From positions 5,515,043 through 5,579,042 of the forward strand of contig NC_086362.1 of assembly GCF_036324505.1 (NCBI RefSeq): 64,000 nt of DNA, written 5' to 3'. Below the pieces are notes generated by a model. It saw only the letters and a list, made by a program, of their open reading frames with translations, was not told where the DNA came from and searched no databases. Source of the stretch: Eleginops maclovinus (taxonomy: Eukaryota; Chordata; Actinopteri; Perciformes; Eleginopidae). Numbering within the stretch: position 1 is the first letter of the stretch; the number at the start of each line of letters is the position of its first letter. Positions 12,717 through 22,350 of the stretch are shown here, one piece after another. The position numbers and the translations under genes are program-made.

Positions 12717-12869
12717 ACATATAGATAGATAGAATCGGAGGATGAAACCCTCTTTATTAGTCACATACATGCACACAGCAGAGCACACACAGTGAAATTG
12801 GTCCTCTGCATTTAACCCATCCTAGTACTAGGAGCAGTGGGCAGCTATCGTGCAGCGCCCGGGGAATAT
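12717..12869 (-). mobile_element. SINE fragment, 3' part, minus strand
   Basis: Read on the minus strand, it runs from CCCCGGGCGCTGCACG through CCCACTGCTCCTAGTACTAG and GGGTTAAATGCAGAGG to a (CTAT) tail, which appears on the + strand as TAGATAGATAGA at its start. The core GCCCACTGCTCC...AGGATGGGT.AAATGCAGAG is shared with the SINE at 57453-57712. The tRNA-like head is missing, so this is a 5'-truncated insertion. Confidence 0.75.
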
Positions 12870-13319
12870 AGCACTTTCAAATTCATTAGATCAGTCAGAG
12901 GAGCTCTATGGGGTCCGTTCACGCTAGCTCCATGCTTCTTGACCAGATGAATCACATTAAAGATCGTATTATAGATGGGAATTAATCTGGTGTCAAACCA
13001 CTGTATGGCGCTGGAGCAAGTACTTTCATCTCCAGCATTAAAGTCTTGATGGTTTTAGTGGAATATTTAAAAAAGGAATGGACACATTGGAAGGAATAAG
13101 TGGAATAAATTCACTTTGACATAAAGTATTTTAGATGTCAAAGCTATGATCTTTTATGTGCATTCTGGCACGTTTTAAGATTGTATTTACCTGCTGTAGT
13201 CAATATATATTTACACTCAACAAGCCATTCAGATTTGGCTTTGCTTGATACTGTATGTCACATGTACTGTAGGCTCTTTACAATATTTAGCCCCCTAGTT
13301 GATTATCCCCACCACGTCT
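12870..13319. other. Intergenic DNA, nothing assigned
   Basis: No gene or repeat recognised between the SINE fragment and the TTAA-type MITE remnant. Confidence 0.5.
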
Positions 13320-13514
13320 TAAAACTACCTTTTGAAATGTGTTCATGCAAGCCAATCAGAACATAAAGGTGGAGTGAAAGGGATAGGTGCCAAAAACAGA
13401 ACGTTACAGACAGAGAGTGAATCCTGGTATATTCGCACAGACATCATGAGAAAATGTTCTACTACAGACCTGAAATACAATTATGAACATGAAAACAGGT
13501 GTGATATGTCCCCT
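13320..13514. mobile_element. TTAA-flanked MITE remnant
   Basis: It ends in GATATGTCCCCTT followed by TTAA (13515-13518), with interior words GCCAATCAGAACATAAAGG (near 13351-13369) and CATGAAAACAGGTGTGATATG (about 13488). This resembles a second high-copy teleost TTAA-target family. The left boundary is uncertain. It lies only about 60 bp from the larger TTAA element that begins at 13575. Confidence 0.5.
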
Positions 13515-13741
13515 TTAAAAGACATGGTTTTAAATATCAAGTATTTCGCTCTAAAAGTATATATTAATCCTTAAAGGTGCCATAGAATGGTATAGTATTT
13601 ACCTTGGCATAGTTGAATAAGGAGAGTTCGGTACATTGAACTGACATACCGTGAACCTCAAACACCATTGTTTCCTCCTTCAGGTGTAAATCATGAATAT
13701 GCGTATCACAGCGGTAAAACGGGCGAATTACAACAATCCCT

Positions 13742-13759
13742 GTGTGTGACGTCACACAC
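13742..13759. promoter_or_regulatory. 18-bp palindrome with full CRE, copy 1
   Basis: GTGTGTGACGTCACACAC is a perfect palindrome centred on TGACGTCA (13747-13754), the consensus CREB/ATF site. It is identical in the second copy of the element at 18677-18694, so it came with the transposon. Confidence 0.7.
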
Positions 13760-13820
13760 GGTAGTCCAGCCCCAACATTTGCATACACCAGCTGCTGGAA
13801 ACACTCACGCTAACACTTAC

Positions 13821-13933
13821 CACTCCGTAACGTTGCTCTCCAATCTCCGACCAACTGCCTGTTCTTCAAATTCGTCCGTTTCCTCCTCCGATAAAGACTC
13901 AAACATGTACGGTTGGATGCCAATAGCCTCCAT
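13821..13933 (-). pseudogene. First-exon-like coding remnant inside TTAA element copy 1
   Basis: On the minus strand an ATG in ACCATGG context (13933) opens 37 codons beginning MEAIGIQPYMFESLSEEE, acidic, ending ...RRLESNVTE plus TG, directly followed by the splice donor GTAAGT (13820-13815). The motif IQPYMFE is one I associate with the N-termini of teleost proteins annotated as P2X7-like (P2RX7A zinc-binding domain). That link is from memory. Copy 1 has one base more than copy 2 in this exon, so the two copies end in different frames; the copy 1 frame, with its RL...W-like end, seems the more ancestral. No downstream exon is present, so the unit cannot make the full protein. Confidence 0.4.
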
Positions 13934-14144
13934 GGTTCATCTCTCACAGTTTCGCTAACTTAACTTACTTCTGTGGGCTCTGAGGCAGCCATGGATTGCT
14001 CCTTGTAAATCCAAATCATAGGGTTGTAAATTGGTCTGTAAAACCACATCTGGACATTTTTTTGGATCAACTAAAGTTATATACCTTCTTTGTAGACATC
14101 AGAGAACAATTTAAAATGCCAGATCGTTCTATGGCACCTTTTAA

Positions 14145-14559
14145 ATAAAGGTTTAGGTTAAATTTGAACTGATGCATTCAAGTACATGACATCGCCTTTT
14201 TACAACACGCCCCTCATGTTTAAAACCAATCCAAAGATCTCTCTACCTGATTAATCAACTGTTTAAATGTTAGCAAAATGTTCTGTGATCAAGTGGAAAC
14301 ACACTGATCATAAAAAGTTATTTAAGAAATCCGTTTTTTGAGGGATTTTAATAGTGAAATTAGTGAAGGACTGACTGGACTTTAACTTAGAGTATTTTTA
14401 AAGAGTAGTAGGTATTGTACATTTACTAATCACTTCCTCTACTAAACAACACTATGTATGTACATGATCCCTCATCCTGTCTTAAACCATTGTGTTTTCT
14501 TTACTCATTTCCAATATCACAAGCGAGCGTTTTGACAGTCCAATTACAGGCAATCAATA
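14145..14559. other. Intergenic DNA, nothing assigned
   Basis: AT-rich sequence downstream of the TTAA element. No gene, repeat or clear signal. Confidence 0.5.
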
Positions 14560-14810
14560 ATCATTGAAAAAGCACCAATGAGGCGGTGAGCCTCTCTGAG
14601 TTATTAATCAATTTATGGAGTGCAACAATTACACAGCCATATATTTGTTTGCTCTATGGGATTTTTCATTTTCATGTACCACTGGAGCCCTCTGAACGTG
14701 AACGGAGGCAAATGAATCGAGGGCGGAATGATTGCAGAGCTGTCACTTGCGCTGGATTTGTAAATTGTCTCCTCGCACCTGTCATTTCGGGTTCACTTGC
14801 CTGTTAAAAA
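14560..14810. promoter_or_regulatory. Candidate conserved non-coding element
   Basis: Repeat-free sequence with homeodomain-like words (TTATTAATCAATTTATGG near 14600-14617, GTGCAACAATTACACAG near 14619-14635) and balanced composition. Called on texture only; it needs comparison with other fish genomes. Confidence 0.28.
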
Positions 14811-17269
14811 AACCCAATCAACAGATTGCTATACCGTAATTTGGCAACAAAGGAAAAAAAAAGCTTGCTTTGACACCAGAGGCCGTTCTGATTGTTCAGC
14901 TTGACCAAAACCGGCAATTTCAGAAACAAACATGTAAGTGTACGCTTTCGGCTTGATGCTTTTATTAGTGAGTGCTGCCCCCTGTTTATGTTGTCTGTGT
15001 TTTCATTGAAAACGTTTTTTGATTTACAACTAAAGAAAAACAAGCCTGTAAGTTTATGATATAGTTATCTTATGTAATTTGTAAAACAGCTTGCCTATAT
15101 GAACAGAACCCTCGGGGTGTTGAAGTCACAATAGCCTCAGAAAGTTTCAACAAATCTCAGGGGAAGATTGACGCTCCCCAGTATCTAACTGCGTAACGCC
15201 CACATGACAAATCAACTGGCCCTTGCGAGGACAAGTACTGTGAAAATGAAAGGGACACATAAAGCCCAGTTCCACCAGACCTGTCAGAATCCACCAACAG
15301 AGGTCCTCTTCTTCATAAGCCTTCCCTGAGATAAAGTTATTACTTTCTGGGAATTACAATATCAGCAAGAAGAACTCGGCACCCCTCGGGCAGTTAGGAG
15401 TTGTTTGTCCCACCTTCGCATTTGTCTACATTCCCTCCATTTGCCGGACCCTGAGGCGATAGCATGTGGTGATGGGGCCCCTTTGGACAGGTTCAGATAA
15501 AAGACTGAGGAGGAGTGAGGGGAGAAAAATCACAACGGTGATTGACTTGGGGATTACTGGGGGGGAGATTTGTGTCAGGAGAAGGTAGATAAGCTAATAG
15601 TCTGGAGGATAGGGAAATCTTTTGGCAATTAAATTCCTAAATAAAGAATTCTATCACATCAAGGTGTTAGACTAGAGTTTTGTAGTTTATTGCTCAATAC
15701 TTCCTGCTGCCTGGCCTTTCTACAAGTAGCACGGTCATACAATATGAAGTCTTTTAACTCAATATCGGGAAATGAGAGATAAAAAGAAGAAAGCATCGTT
15801 TGACTGCGTGGCTATCCGATTTTATTTGTACGTCGATGCTTATTGATGTGTCTTCAACAAGAGCAGGGCTTTAAATACAAATATGTGTCGTTAAAAGTGT
15901 TCTCCTTTGACATTCTCAGACTCATAGCGTCCAGTTTTTAAAAGGAAGGGATCAACATTGATGAACCAGAGCAATGATATCTTTTTTTGCCACACATTAT
16001 TCTATCTTGGCAGAACCAGCTGCCTACATTGTCCATGATGCTACAGCTGCCCAGAGTTTGGATATTAAGGTGTGTTAGGCTAGTAACACCATGTAGCCTC
16101 CACCCGACCATGAAGTCATTTTGTTAAATAACTCCTTTCTGGAGTCATAAAGGAGTACTTGTTTCCCATATGTTTGATGTGTTAATATCTTCCTTTTAGT
16201 TTTCTGATTTATAATCTGGATTTGCTCAATAAATTGACAGAAATGTGAGTAAAGGCCCAAGGAAAACAGTATGTCTGATTTCAATTAAATACAATTAATA
16301 AACTGTCGCACTGGACTACATACAACATCCTTTCCTGTGAACCATCCTGCATATAATGGCATTTTGAATACGCTGCGGAAATGGTCAACTTTTCCTCCAT
16401 GAAAGCCTCTATGTAATTAGAGGTAGACACTGAACGTGTTCTCATGACAGGAATGGCAGGCTCCTTTACTTAGTTTACTTAACTATAAAAACTGCCATAT
16501 TGAGAGGTAATTAATCCAGATACTCGTGTTTATTTTCTAACTAATAACCACGATCCTCTTTTTCTACCTTTTTTAAATATTGAAAATACCTCCAAACTGT
16601 TATCCTAATTGTTTTGTTTTTGTGTATGTGGAATAGCAGGGAATGAGCTTGCAGTGTTTCTGAGGACTTTTTTCGGCATGCCATGCGGATTATTGTTACC
16701 CAGCGCCAAATTAGTTGTGATTGATGAAAAGAAAAAGACGTTGATGTCGCCATTAGTTTATTTTCTGCTACTGTAATTCAAACAGTTAGCCGTAATGGGT
16801 TGAAACGTGTGTGTTAGCAAATGTAAACATTTCTGAGCAAACCAAAGCCATTAAACCAAAGGTAGGTCATTATAACCAGTCACATCTGCTATATCTGAGC
16901 TCACAGTCCGAGTGATAATCGTTGCTGAAAGAAGCCATATCAGCAGCACTCTAACGCAGGAAAAAGACCTAATTTAAGTGAGATGAATAACCTCTTATTT
17001 CTCCAAGTGACACTTCCACCCCCCTTCAGTTCAATCTGAAAAGTGGTTGAAAACTTTTTCTCCGTCCCTTATCATCCCTGGAGAGATTTACACTCACACA
17101 CAGAGAAAGCCCGCCCCTGGCCCCCGGCCCACACTACCTGGTAACTAATGAAAATGAAACATTTGTTCTTAGGGCACCTTGCAGGCACACAGCCGCGCCT
17201 GCTGTGAGGCTCACACCAAAGACTGCACACCGTTTGATAGATTGGCGGGTGGGGGGGGGAGGCGAGAGC
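14811..17269. other. Intergenic DNA, nothing assigned
   Basis: About 2.5 kb. Short frames only (for example 16075-16284 and 16541-16753, minus strand) without domain signatures. No mobile element is recognised. Confidence 0.5.
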
Positions 17270-17720
17270 TAACTTTAGCCCTTAATGGTTTGAAATATGC
17301 TTGCGCTACAGTTTTTTCGCTGTGAGGCCAAATGATATCCCCTCTCTTGATGATTTATCAAGCCCATTCAGAGGCTTTTCGTCGGGGATAAATTGGCTCC
17401 TGCCTTGTGTAATGCCCTTGATGGATAATCGTCTCATTTTTCTTGATTATTCTATCTATATTGCTTAAAATCCAAATGAATATCACAAACATAATGCTGC
17501 GGCAAATCTGTCCCCATATATCTTACATTATGTGATGAAGGTAATAATGGTCAGTGATTATGGCACTTCAGAAACCAAATTAAGTGACAGCTTATAGAGG
17601 TGCTAGAGCAATTTGACCTTTGACCTCGCAGGCTTTGCTGTGATCAAATTTACTGGCAAGATTTATAGTGGCGGCCATAAACGTGATCACAGCTCTAATT
17701 CCATCTTTTTATGCCCACTT
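17270..17720. promoter_or_regulatory. Candidate conserved non-coding element containing a perfect DR1
   Basis: Repeat-free sequence with many AT-rich factor words (GATTATTCTATC, AAATGAATATCAC, GGATAATCG) and an exact DR1 receptor site at 17614-17626. The combination suggests a regulatory block. Evidence is compositional and motif-based only. Confidence 0.35.
17614..17626 (-). promoter_or_regulatory. Perfect DR1 nuclear-receptor site
   Basis: TGACCTTTGACCT reads AGGTCAAAGGTCA on the minus strand, the consensus DR1 bound by HNF4, COUP-TF and PPAR/RXR type receptors. Exact 13-bp matches are uncommon by chance in 64 kb. Occupancy is unknown. Confidence 0.5.
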
Positions 17721-18239
17721 TTGGAGCAGCGGTATTACTGCAGACTCATGTCATGTCTTTGAACTTTGTTACTACCCGAAAGCTGTACATACCAACTTCA
17801 TCCTGCACGTTTACCATGAAGTATACTCAATCAGCAAATCATGGCTAAAAATTAGACACCAAAATTGAAACAATTATTTGTATTTAAACGTGTTTTTAGA
17901 AAAGTACGTTGTGTTGTTTTAATTATTTCATTTTAGTTCAATTTCAAAACCACATTCAAAAACCCAATGTGTTTAAGTGAGCAAGCTTAATCCTTAAAGC
18001 TAATAAAATACAAATAAACACATAAACATTTGGAATTGTGATATATATTTGTACACTGCATATTATCAGTAACACCTATTTAGTCCCTTGCAAGCCAAAT
18101 GTATTGTTTCTCCCGTACCGTCTACTTTTTTAATGTACCTTTTTAAAGTAAAGTTGACCAGAACAACACCACCTTGACCTATGACCCCATAGGAAAACCA
18201 CAAAGAACTGAACATTAGGACATTTGCTTTGTGAATATC
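17721..18239. other. Intergenic DNA with a DR1 site near its end
   Basis: AT-rich (17870-18070 especially). A 66-codon frame at 17668-17868 has no known domain. A DR1 site lies at 18175-18187, just before the TTAA element. Confidence 0.5.
18175..18187 (-). promoter_or_regulatory. DR1 nuclear-receptor site
   Basis: TGACCT (18175-18180), one base, then TGACCC (18182-18187). The minus strand reads GGGTCATAGGTCA, a well-formed DR1. It lies about 55 bp outside TTAA element copy 2 and about 560 bp from the DR1 at 17614. Confidence 0.42.
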
Positions 18240-18504
18240 TTAAAGGTGCCATAGAATGCATCGATCTGGTATTTTAAATTGTTCTCTGATGTCTACAAAG
18301 AAGGTATATAACTTTGGTTGATCCAAAAATGTCCAGATGCGGTTTTACAGGTCCATTGAGGTCCGCTGAATTGCCTTATTTGGTGGCTCATTTAAATAAT
18401 TATGACGAGCTCTGCTCTGATTGGCTGGTTTACAAGGAGCAATCCATGGCTGCCTCAGAGCCCAAAGAACTAAGTGAGGTTCGTGAAACTGTGAGAGATG
18501 AACC

Positions 18505-18616
18505 ATGGAGACTATTGGCATCCAACCTTACATGTTTGAGCCTTTATCGGAGGAGGAAACCGATGAATTTGAAGAACAGCCAGTTGGTGGAGATTGGAGA
18601 GCAGCGTTACGGAGTG
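18505..18616 (+). pseudogene. First-exon-like coding remnant inside TTAA element copy 2
   Basis: ATG at 18505 in a strong ACCATGG context starts 37 codons, METIGIQPYMFEPLSEEE and on through an acidic run to ...GGDWRAALRS, plus one base, ending at a perfect donor GTAAGT (18617-18622). Most codons agree with copy 1; one missing base near 18589 shifts the last dozen codons relative to it. Resemblance to the IQPYMFEP N-terminus of teleost P2X7-like proteins is from memory and not searched. An overlapping longer frame (18314-18685) reads through the same DNA in another phase and is probably accidental. Confidence 0.4.
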
Positions 18617-18676
18617 GTAAGTGTTAGTGTGAGTGTTTCCAGCAGCTGGTGTATGCAAATGTTGGGGCTGGACTAC

Positions 18677-18694
18677 CGTGTGTGACGTCACACA
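18677..18694. promoter_or_regulatory. 18-bp palindrome with full CRE, copy 2
   Basis: GTGTGTGACGTCACACAC, with TGACGTCA at 18682-18689, is identical to the palindrome in copy 1. Perfect retention of 18 bp while neighbouring bases differ between copies is notable, although the whole segment is well conserved. Confidence 0.7.
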
Positions 18695-18868
18695 CAGGGA
18701 TTGTTGTAATTCGCCCGCTTTACCGCTGTGATACGCATATTCATGATTTGCACGTGAAGGAGGAAACGATGGTGTTTGAGGTTCACGGTATGTCAGCTCA
18801 ATGTACAGAACTCTCCTTATTCAACTATGCCAAGGTAAATACAGATTTCCATTCTATGGCATCTTCAA

Positions 18869-20082
18869 ATCAGGCCCTGTTTTTGAATTGTGTAAAGTCT
18901 GTATATATAATCAAGTTTTAAGGAGATAAGATCTTTCAGAAGCAGACAGACAACAATACAAGAAAAAGCAAATGCAATGAACTTTATGAAGGTTTTTCAA
19001 GGCGTTTTACACAAGAAAATCGTTTTTGTACAAGACACCGCGTTGACCTCTCACAATCAAAGAATAGCATTGATATAAAAGAAGTGTTGAAAGTGACATG
19101 AGTTCACTTTATCTGCAAAGTCATAACGCAACGCCTTTCAATTTAGAACACATTAATATCTTATTTCATGCTTTCTCTGTCTGTTCCACCAGGCTGCTTT
19201 GTCCTTTCATTTATTTGTGTTGTCATCCCAGTCATATTCTTATTCAAAATAGGCAATTTTGTTTTGACAGCTATTTGTATGTAAAGTGCTAGAGGTGTTG
19301 GTGGAGGGAGGGTGCCTTGTCATTGCTCCTGTACTTCACTATTTGCTGAAGTAGCCATTTTTGTCCCGGAATAGTATAAGACATCCTCCCAGTGGATTAG
19401 CCGTCGTACCGCACAATACATTCCCAGCAAGGTAAAGTTGAGGAATGGTAAAAGAGAAGGGAAAGCATTTTTTTCCAGCTGTCGCTTACTTTCAGACTGC
19501 TATTTTTCTCATGTCATTACTGCTTTTTGGGGCTTTGCAGCAAACTCACTATTCACATACTTTAGTACTGAAAATAATATGTTCTATGTATTACTAATGA
19601 CTGTGTTACATGCATTATTCACTGTTGCAAAATACAGTAACTTTTGGGGTCACTTAGTACTGCTTTGTCCTCAGATGCCATTGCAAGTCAATTAAACCTA
19701 ATAAAAAACGTATCATTTTGTATTTTACAGCTTTGTGTGTACTTGAATTTCTACTTCTCTTAAACCATATACCCTCAGACTCGTCCATTAATAACCCAAA
19801 GGTGTGAATTCACTCCTCCTGCTTATCAGATAATGGAAACCTTTACAAAGTTCACAACCAGGTGTTGGCAGGTGAGGACGTTTTCTCTTAAACTTTTCAT
19901 TTTTAATTATTTCCACTACTATTTCTGTGACTTTCTGTGTACATTAACTCTTCCAATGAGAATTTCTGAAAGTGTTGGAGCATAACTTCGACTTCACTTA
20001 AATCAGTGTCTAACTTACTTATTTAACAAGCATGTTTTAGGGTTGAAACTTCTAGTTTTTTGTCCAATTATTTCGTTTAAAA
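18869..20082. other. Intergenic DNA, nothing assigned
   Basis: Short frames at 18649-18921, 19098-19292 and 19438-19695 have no domain signature. The first is mostly inside the mobile element and has a homologous frame in copy 1. Confidence 0.5.
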
Positions 20083-20150
20083 GTAGTAGATAGCACAGTC
20101 GCCTCAAGGCAAATAGTGTTTGGAGTTCAGAACTGGGTTTTTGTTACAGA
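20083..20150 (+). mobile_element. Degraded tRNA-SINE-like relic
   Basis: GTAGATAGCACAGTCGCCTCA near 20087 followed by GGAGTTCAGAACTGGGTTTT recalls the A-box to B-box part of a teleost tRNA-derived SINE in decayed form. No tail or central domain is identifiable, so this is a weak call. Confidence 0.3.
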
Positions 20151-21479
20151 GGGTCGACCTCTACAGAGTTTTGGGAATGTCTCTAGCCCCCAGTCCTAAA
20201 CAGAAGAAAACTTATTCTGGCATTTTTTTCGAATAAAGCAATGACACATGATTGAACTGTAACTAGGGCCTGGGCGATTCAAACGCATTACATTTATATC
20301 CTGATATGATAGTACATGTTGCCCTAGATGTTGGATTCATGTTGTCTTTCAGTGGTTTCGAAATATACTCTACACTATAGTAATGCCATATTCTGAATTA
20401 ACCAAACTTTTCTAGCAGTTTTACCATTTACCTGCTTCATTTAATCCACATTGCTGATAAATATGTATCGAACATGTCGTTAAGTTCTTTAATCTTGTCG
20501 TAATATTGATATCAAGGTACTCTATCTGGTCAAGACGTATACAGTATTGTTACATGCTTTTATTTGGCTATTTACAATACATTAATGGTAATGTTTTGGG
20601 CCAGAGAATGGCTCTGACAAGGAGTTGTATCAATTAAAATCAATTGCAAGCAAATTTAAAATCAGAACTATTTAAATTGCACTAATGTGATTCATCAGTA
20701 TCCTGACCTCAGCCGCTGCTTGACCAGATGGCAGGCAGGGTGAAGTAAAGGAAGTCAAATCAGTGGCAGAGTAGTTATATAAAAGGATTATACACTTCCT
20801 GGGATATTGTTTGGTTGTAACGATGATTTCAACAGAGCAATTACATTTTCATTAATATTGCAAAAGAACAAACAGAGGAGCTGAGAGAGACGAACAGTGG
20901 CAAGATAAACTTTAGTCGTACTGATTCTGCAAAAAGGTTTAGTCGGTGTCAATTATTTTCATACATTCAAACGACTCCAATGGATTTTTTAGTTTGAATC
21001 CAGTTTTTTTACAACTTTTGCTCTCTCTGGATTGAACGTTAAGTGACAGTTATTACAAATTGCTCAATCTAAAATGGTTACACTTTTGGGGAGAATATTT
21101 GTTTTAAATGCCAACCCTACAATTTGCAAATAATTGAAGGGTTTGTTCGATTCATCACACCGGGCCAATTCAGATTCTGTAAGATAATGGAAAACCAATT
21201 CTCTTTGTACAGCGTGTGAAATAAGCATCTCTAAAAGCACCCATTTTCTCTACAGCAGCCTTTTCATCATATTGATCTGCTCAAATTTCATCATTATAGT
21301 GTCCTTATCGCGGAATCCGTATATTCGTCTCGCATGCTACAACTTGGTCCTAACCAAGGTCGAAATATCTTTTGAACCTTCCAACAGCCATTCAGTGCCG
21401 CACAAATAATATTCAACCATTAAACTTTCATAGGGCTTTTCCTGGACCCCCGTTTTGTTCATTTTCTTGTTTATTTTTG
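20151..21479. other. Intergenic DNA, nothing assigned
   Basis: Near 20264-20275 the word AGGGCCTGGGCGATTC resembles the end of a decayed teleost DNA-transposon relic. Otherwise no gene, repeat or signal is seen. Confidence 0.45.
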
Positions 21480-22350
21480 AGGCAGTAAAAGGAGGTGCCT
21501 GGACGCAGCCGCGTTAATACTGTTTTCTTCTCTCCCATGTTATGCCATTCAGCGTGTGGTTTCAATTATGCATGCGGTTCTTATCTGTGAATGTATGATG
21601 TTTGACTGTGCAGAAAGCACTCAGCGAGGGTTTGTGCGGAACACTGCGAGGAGTCTGAGAGCATGCTGCTGCTGACTGAGCAGGTGTTCAGGATAGGATA
21701 GTCACGTTTGAAGTCCACGCGTTAAAGAAAAATAACCTGTTTTTCCTCACAGCCCCAGTTTAGCTTATCCTTTGTACCTCAAACATTTATTATTTTATAT
21801 TATCTGTGAAAACCAATAATTGTTTGAGGGGATTATTCAGACATTAAAAGCGAGGGATTTATGCAGCACAATTATCTCCATTTTCAATCTCAGCTTTGTC
21901 TTTCGGGCGTGCAGGCATCCATGTAAATGCACGATGACTACAGTACGTCTGCTGGGCGTCCTGTACGGCGGTGTTCACACTCTGGGGGGATAATGGGCGA
22001 ATGTTTCGGGAATGAGGAGGAATATATTCACAATGTCGGGCGGGTGCCGAAGGGTGAAAAGCAGTGTGTGGTGTCAAAGCAGAGTCGCAGTGTCCATGGT
22101 GCATTCAGGGAACATGTGATGCAGGCAGCCCTCTTTATTTTTTTTCCTTCTCCCGGAGCACTTGAATGTTTTATTTATCAGGGGTGGCAAAGCAAGCAGT
22201 GTGTTTAACTCAACAACAACCGCAACACCAGCAGAAATCTCAACACAGTTTTTCCTCGGCACCCGATGAGCGGGGGAACTTCTCCTAGTAATACCGTGCA
22301 AAAAAATGCCCATTCTGCGATTCATTTCACTCAATAAGCTGCAAATAGCT
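21480..22350. other. Relatively GC- and CpG-rich stretch without a gene
   Basis: CpG is denser here than in most of the window (for example around 21500-21520, 21945-22060 and 22205-22320). Frames occur on both strands over the same DNA (21859-22104 and 22074-22334 minus, 21927-22208 plus) with no domain. It could be a regulatory block or an unannotated non-coding exon; I cannot choose. Confidence 0.35.

Larger units (their letters stand above)
13575..14140 (-). mobile_element. Non-autonomous TTAA-flanked DNA element, copy 1
   Basis: TTAA at 13571-13574 and 14141-14144 flanks terminal inverted repeats AGGTGCCATAGAA and TTCTATGGCACCT, with one extra T inside the right flank. The element is 566 bp and is the reverse complement of the copy at 18244-18864, with which it shares nearly its whole length. 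On the minus strand it holds a first-exon-like frame (13933-13821) and then a CRE palindrome (13742-13759). TTAA targets fit the Kolobok or piggyBac superfamilies. No transposase is present. It lacks the CCAAT-containing stretch found in copy 2 and has a different short sequence there. Confidence 0.75.
18244..18864 (+). mobile_element. Non-autonomous TTAA-flanked DNA element, copy 2
   Basis: TTAA at 18240-18243 precedes AGGTGCCATAGAA; the right end is TTCTATGGCATCT followed by TCAA, a one-base decay of TTAA. At about 621 bp it is a reverse-complement relative of the copy at 13575-14140, but it additionally keeps about 75 bp with CTCTGATTGGCTGG (near 18414-18427), an inverted CCAAT box just upstream of the exon-like frame. 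The order CCAAT box, start codon, splice donor, octamer (ATGCAAAT near 18654) and CRE palindrome suggests a retained 5' end of a gene carried by the parent element. Confidence 0.75.

Noticed and set aside
13564..13788. Frame on the minus strand with a near-identical partner at 18649-18921
   Set aside because: The similarity is explained by both being inside the same mobile element; there is no sign of selection on the protein and no domain.
18314..18685. 123-codon frame through TTAA element copy 2
   Set aside because: It reads the exon-like segment in a different phase and passes through the splice donor; copy 1 does not keep it open over the same length.
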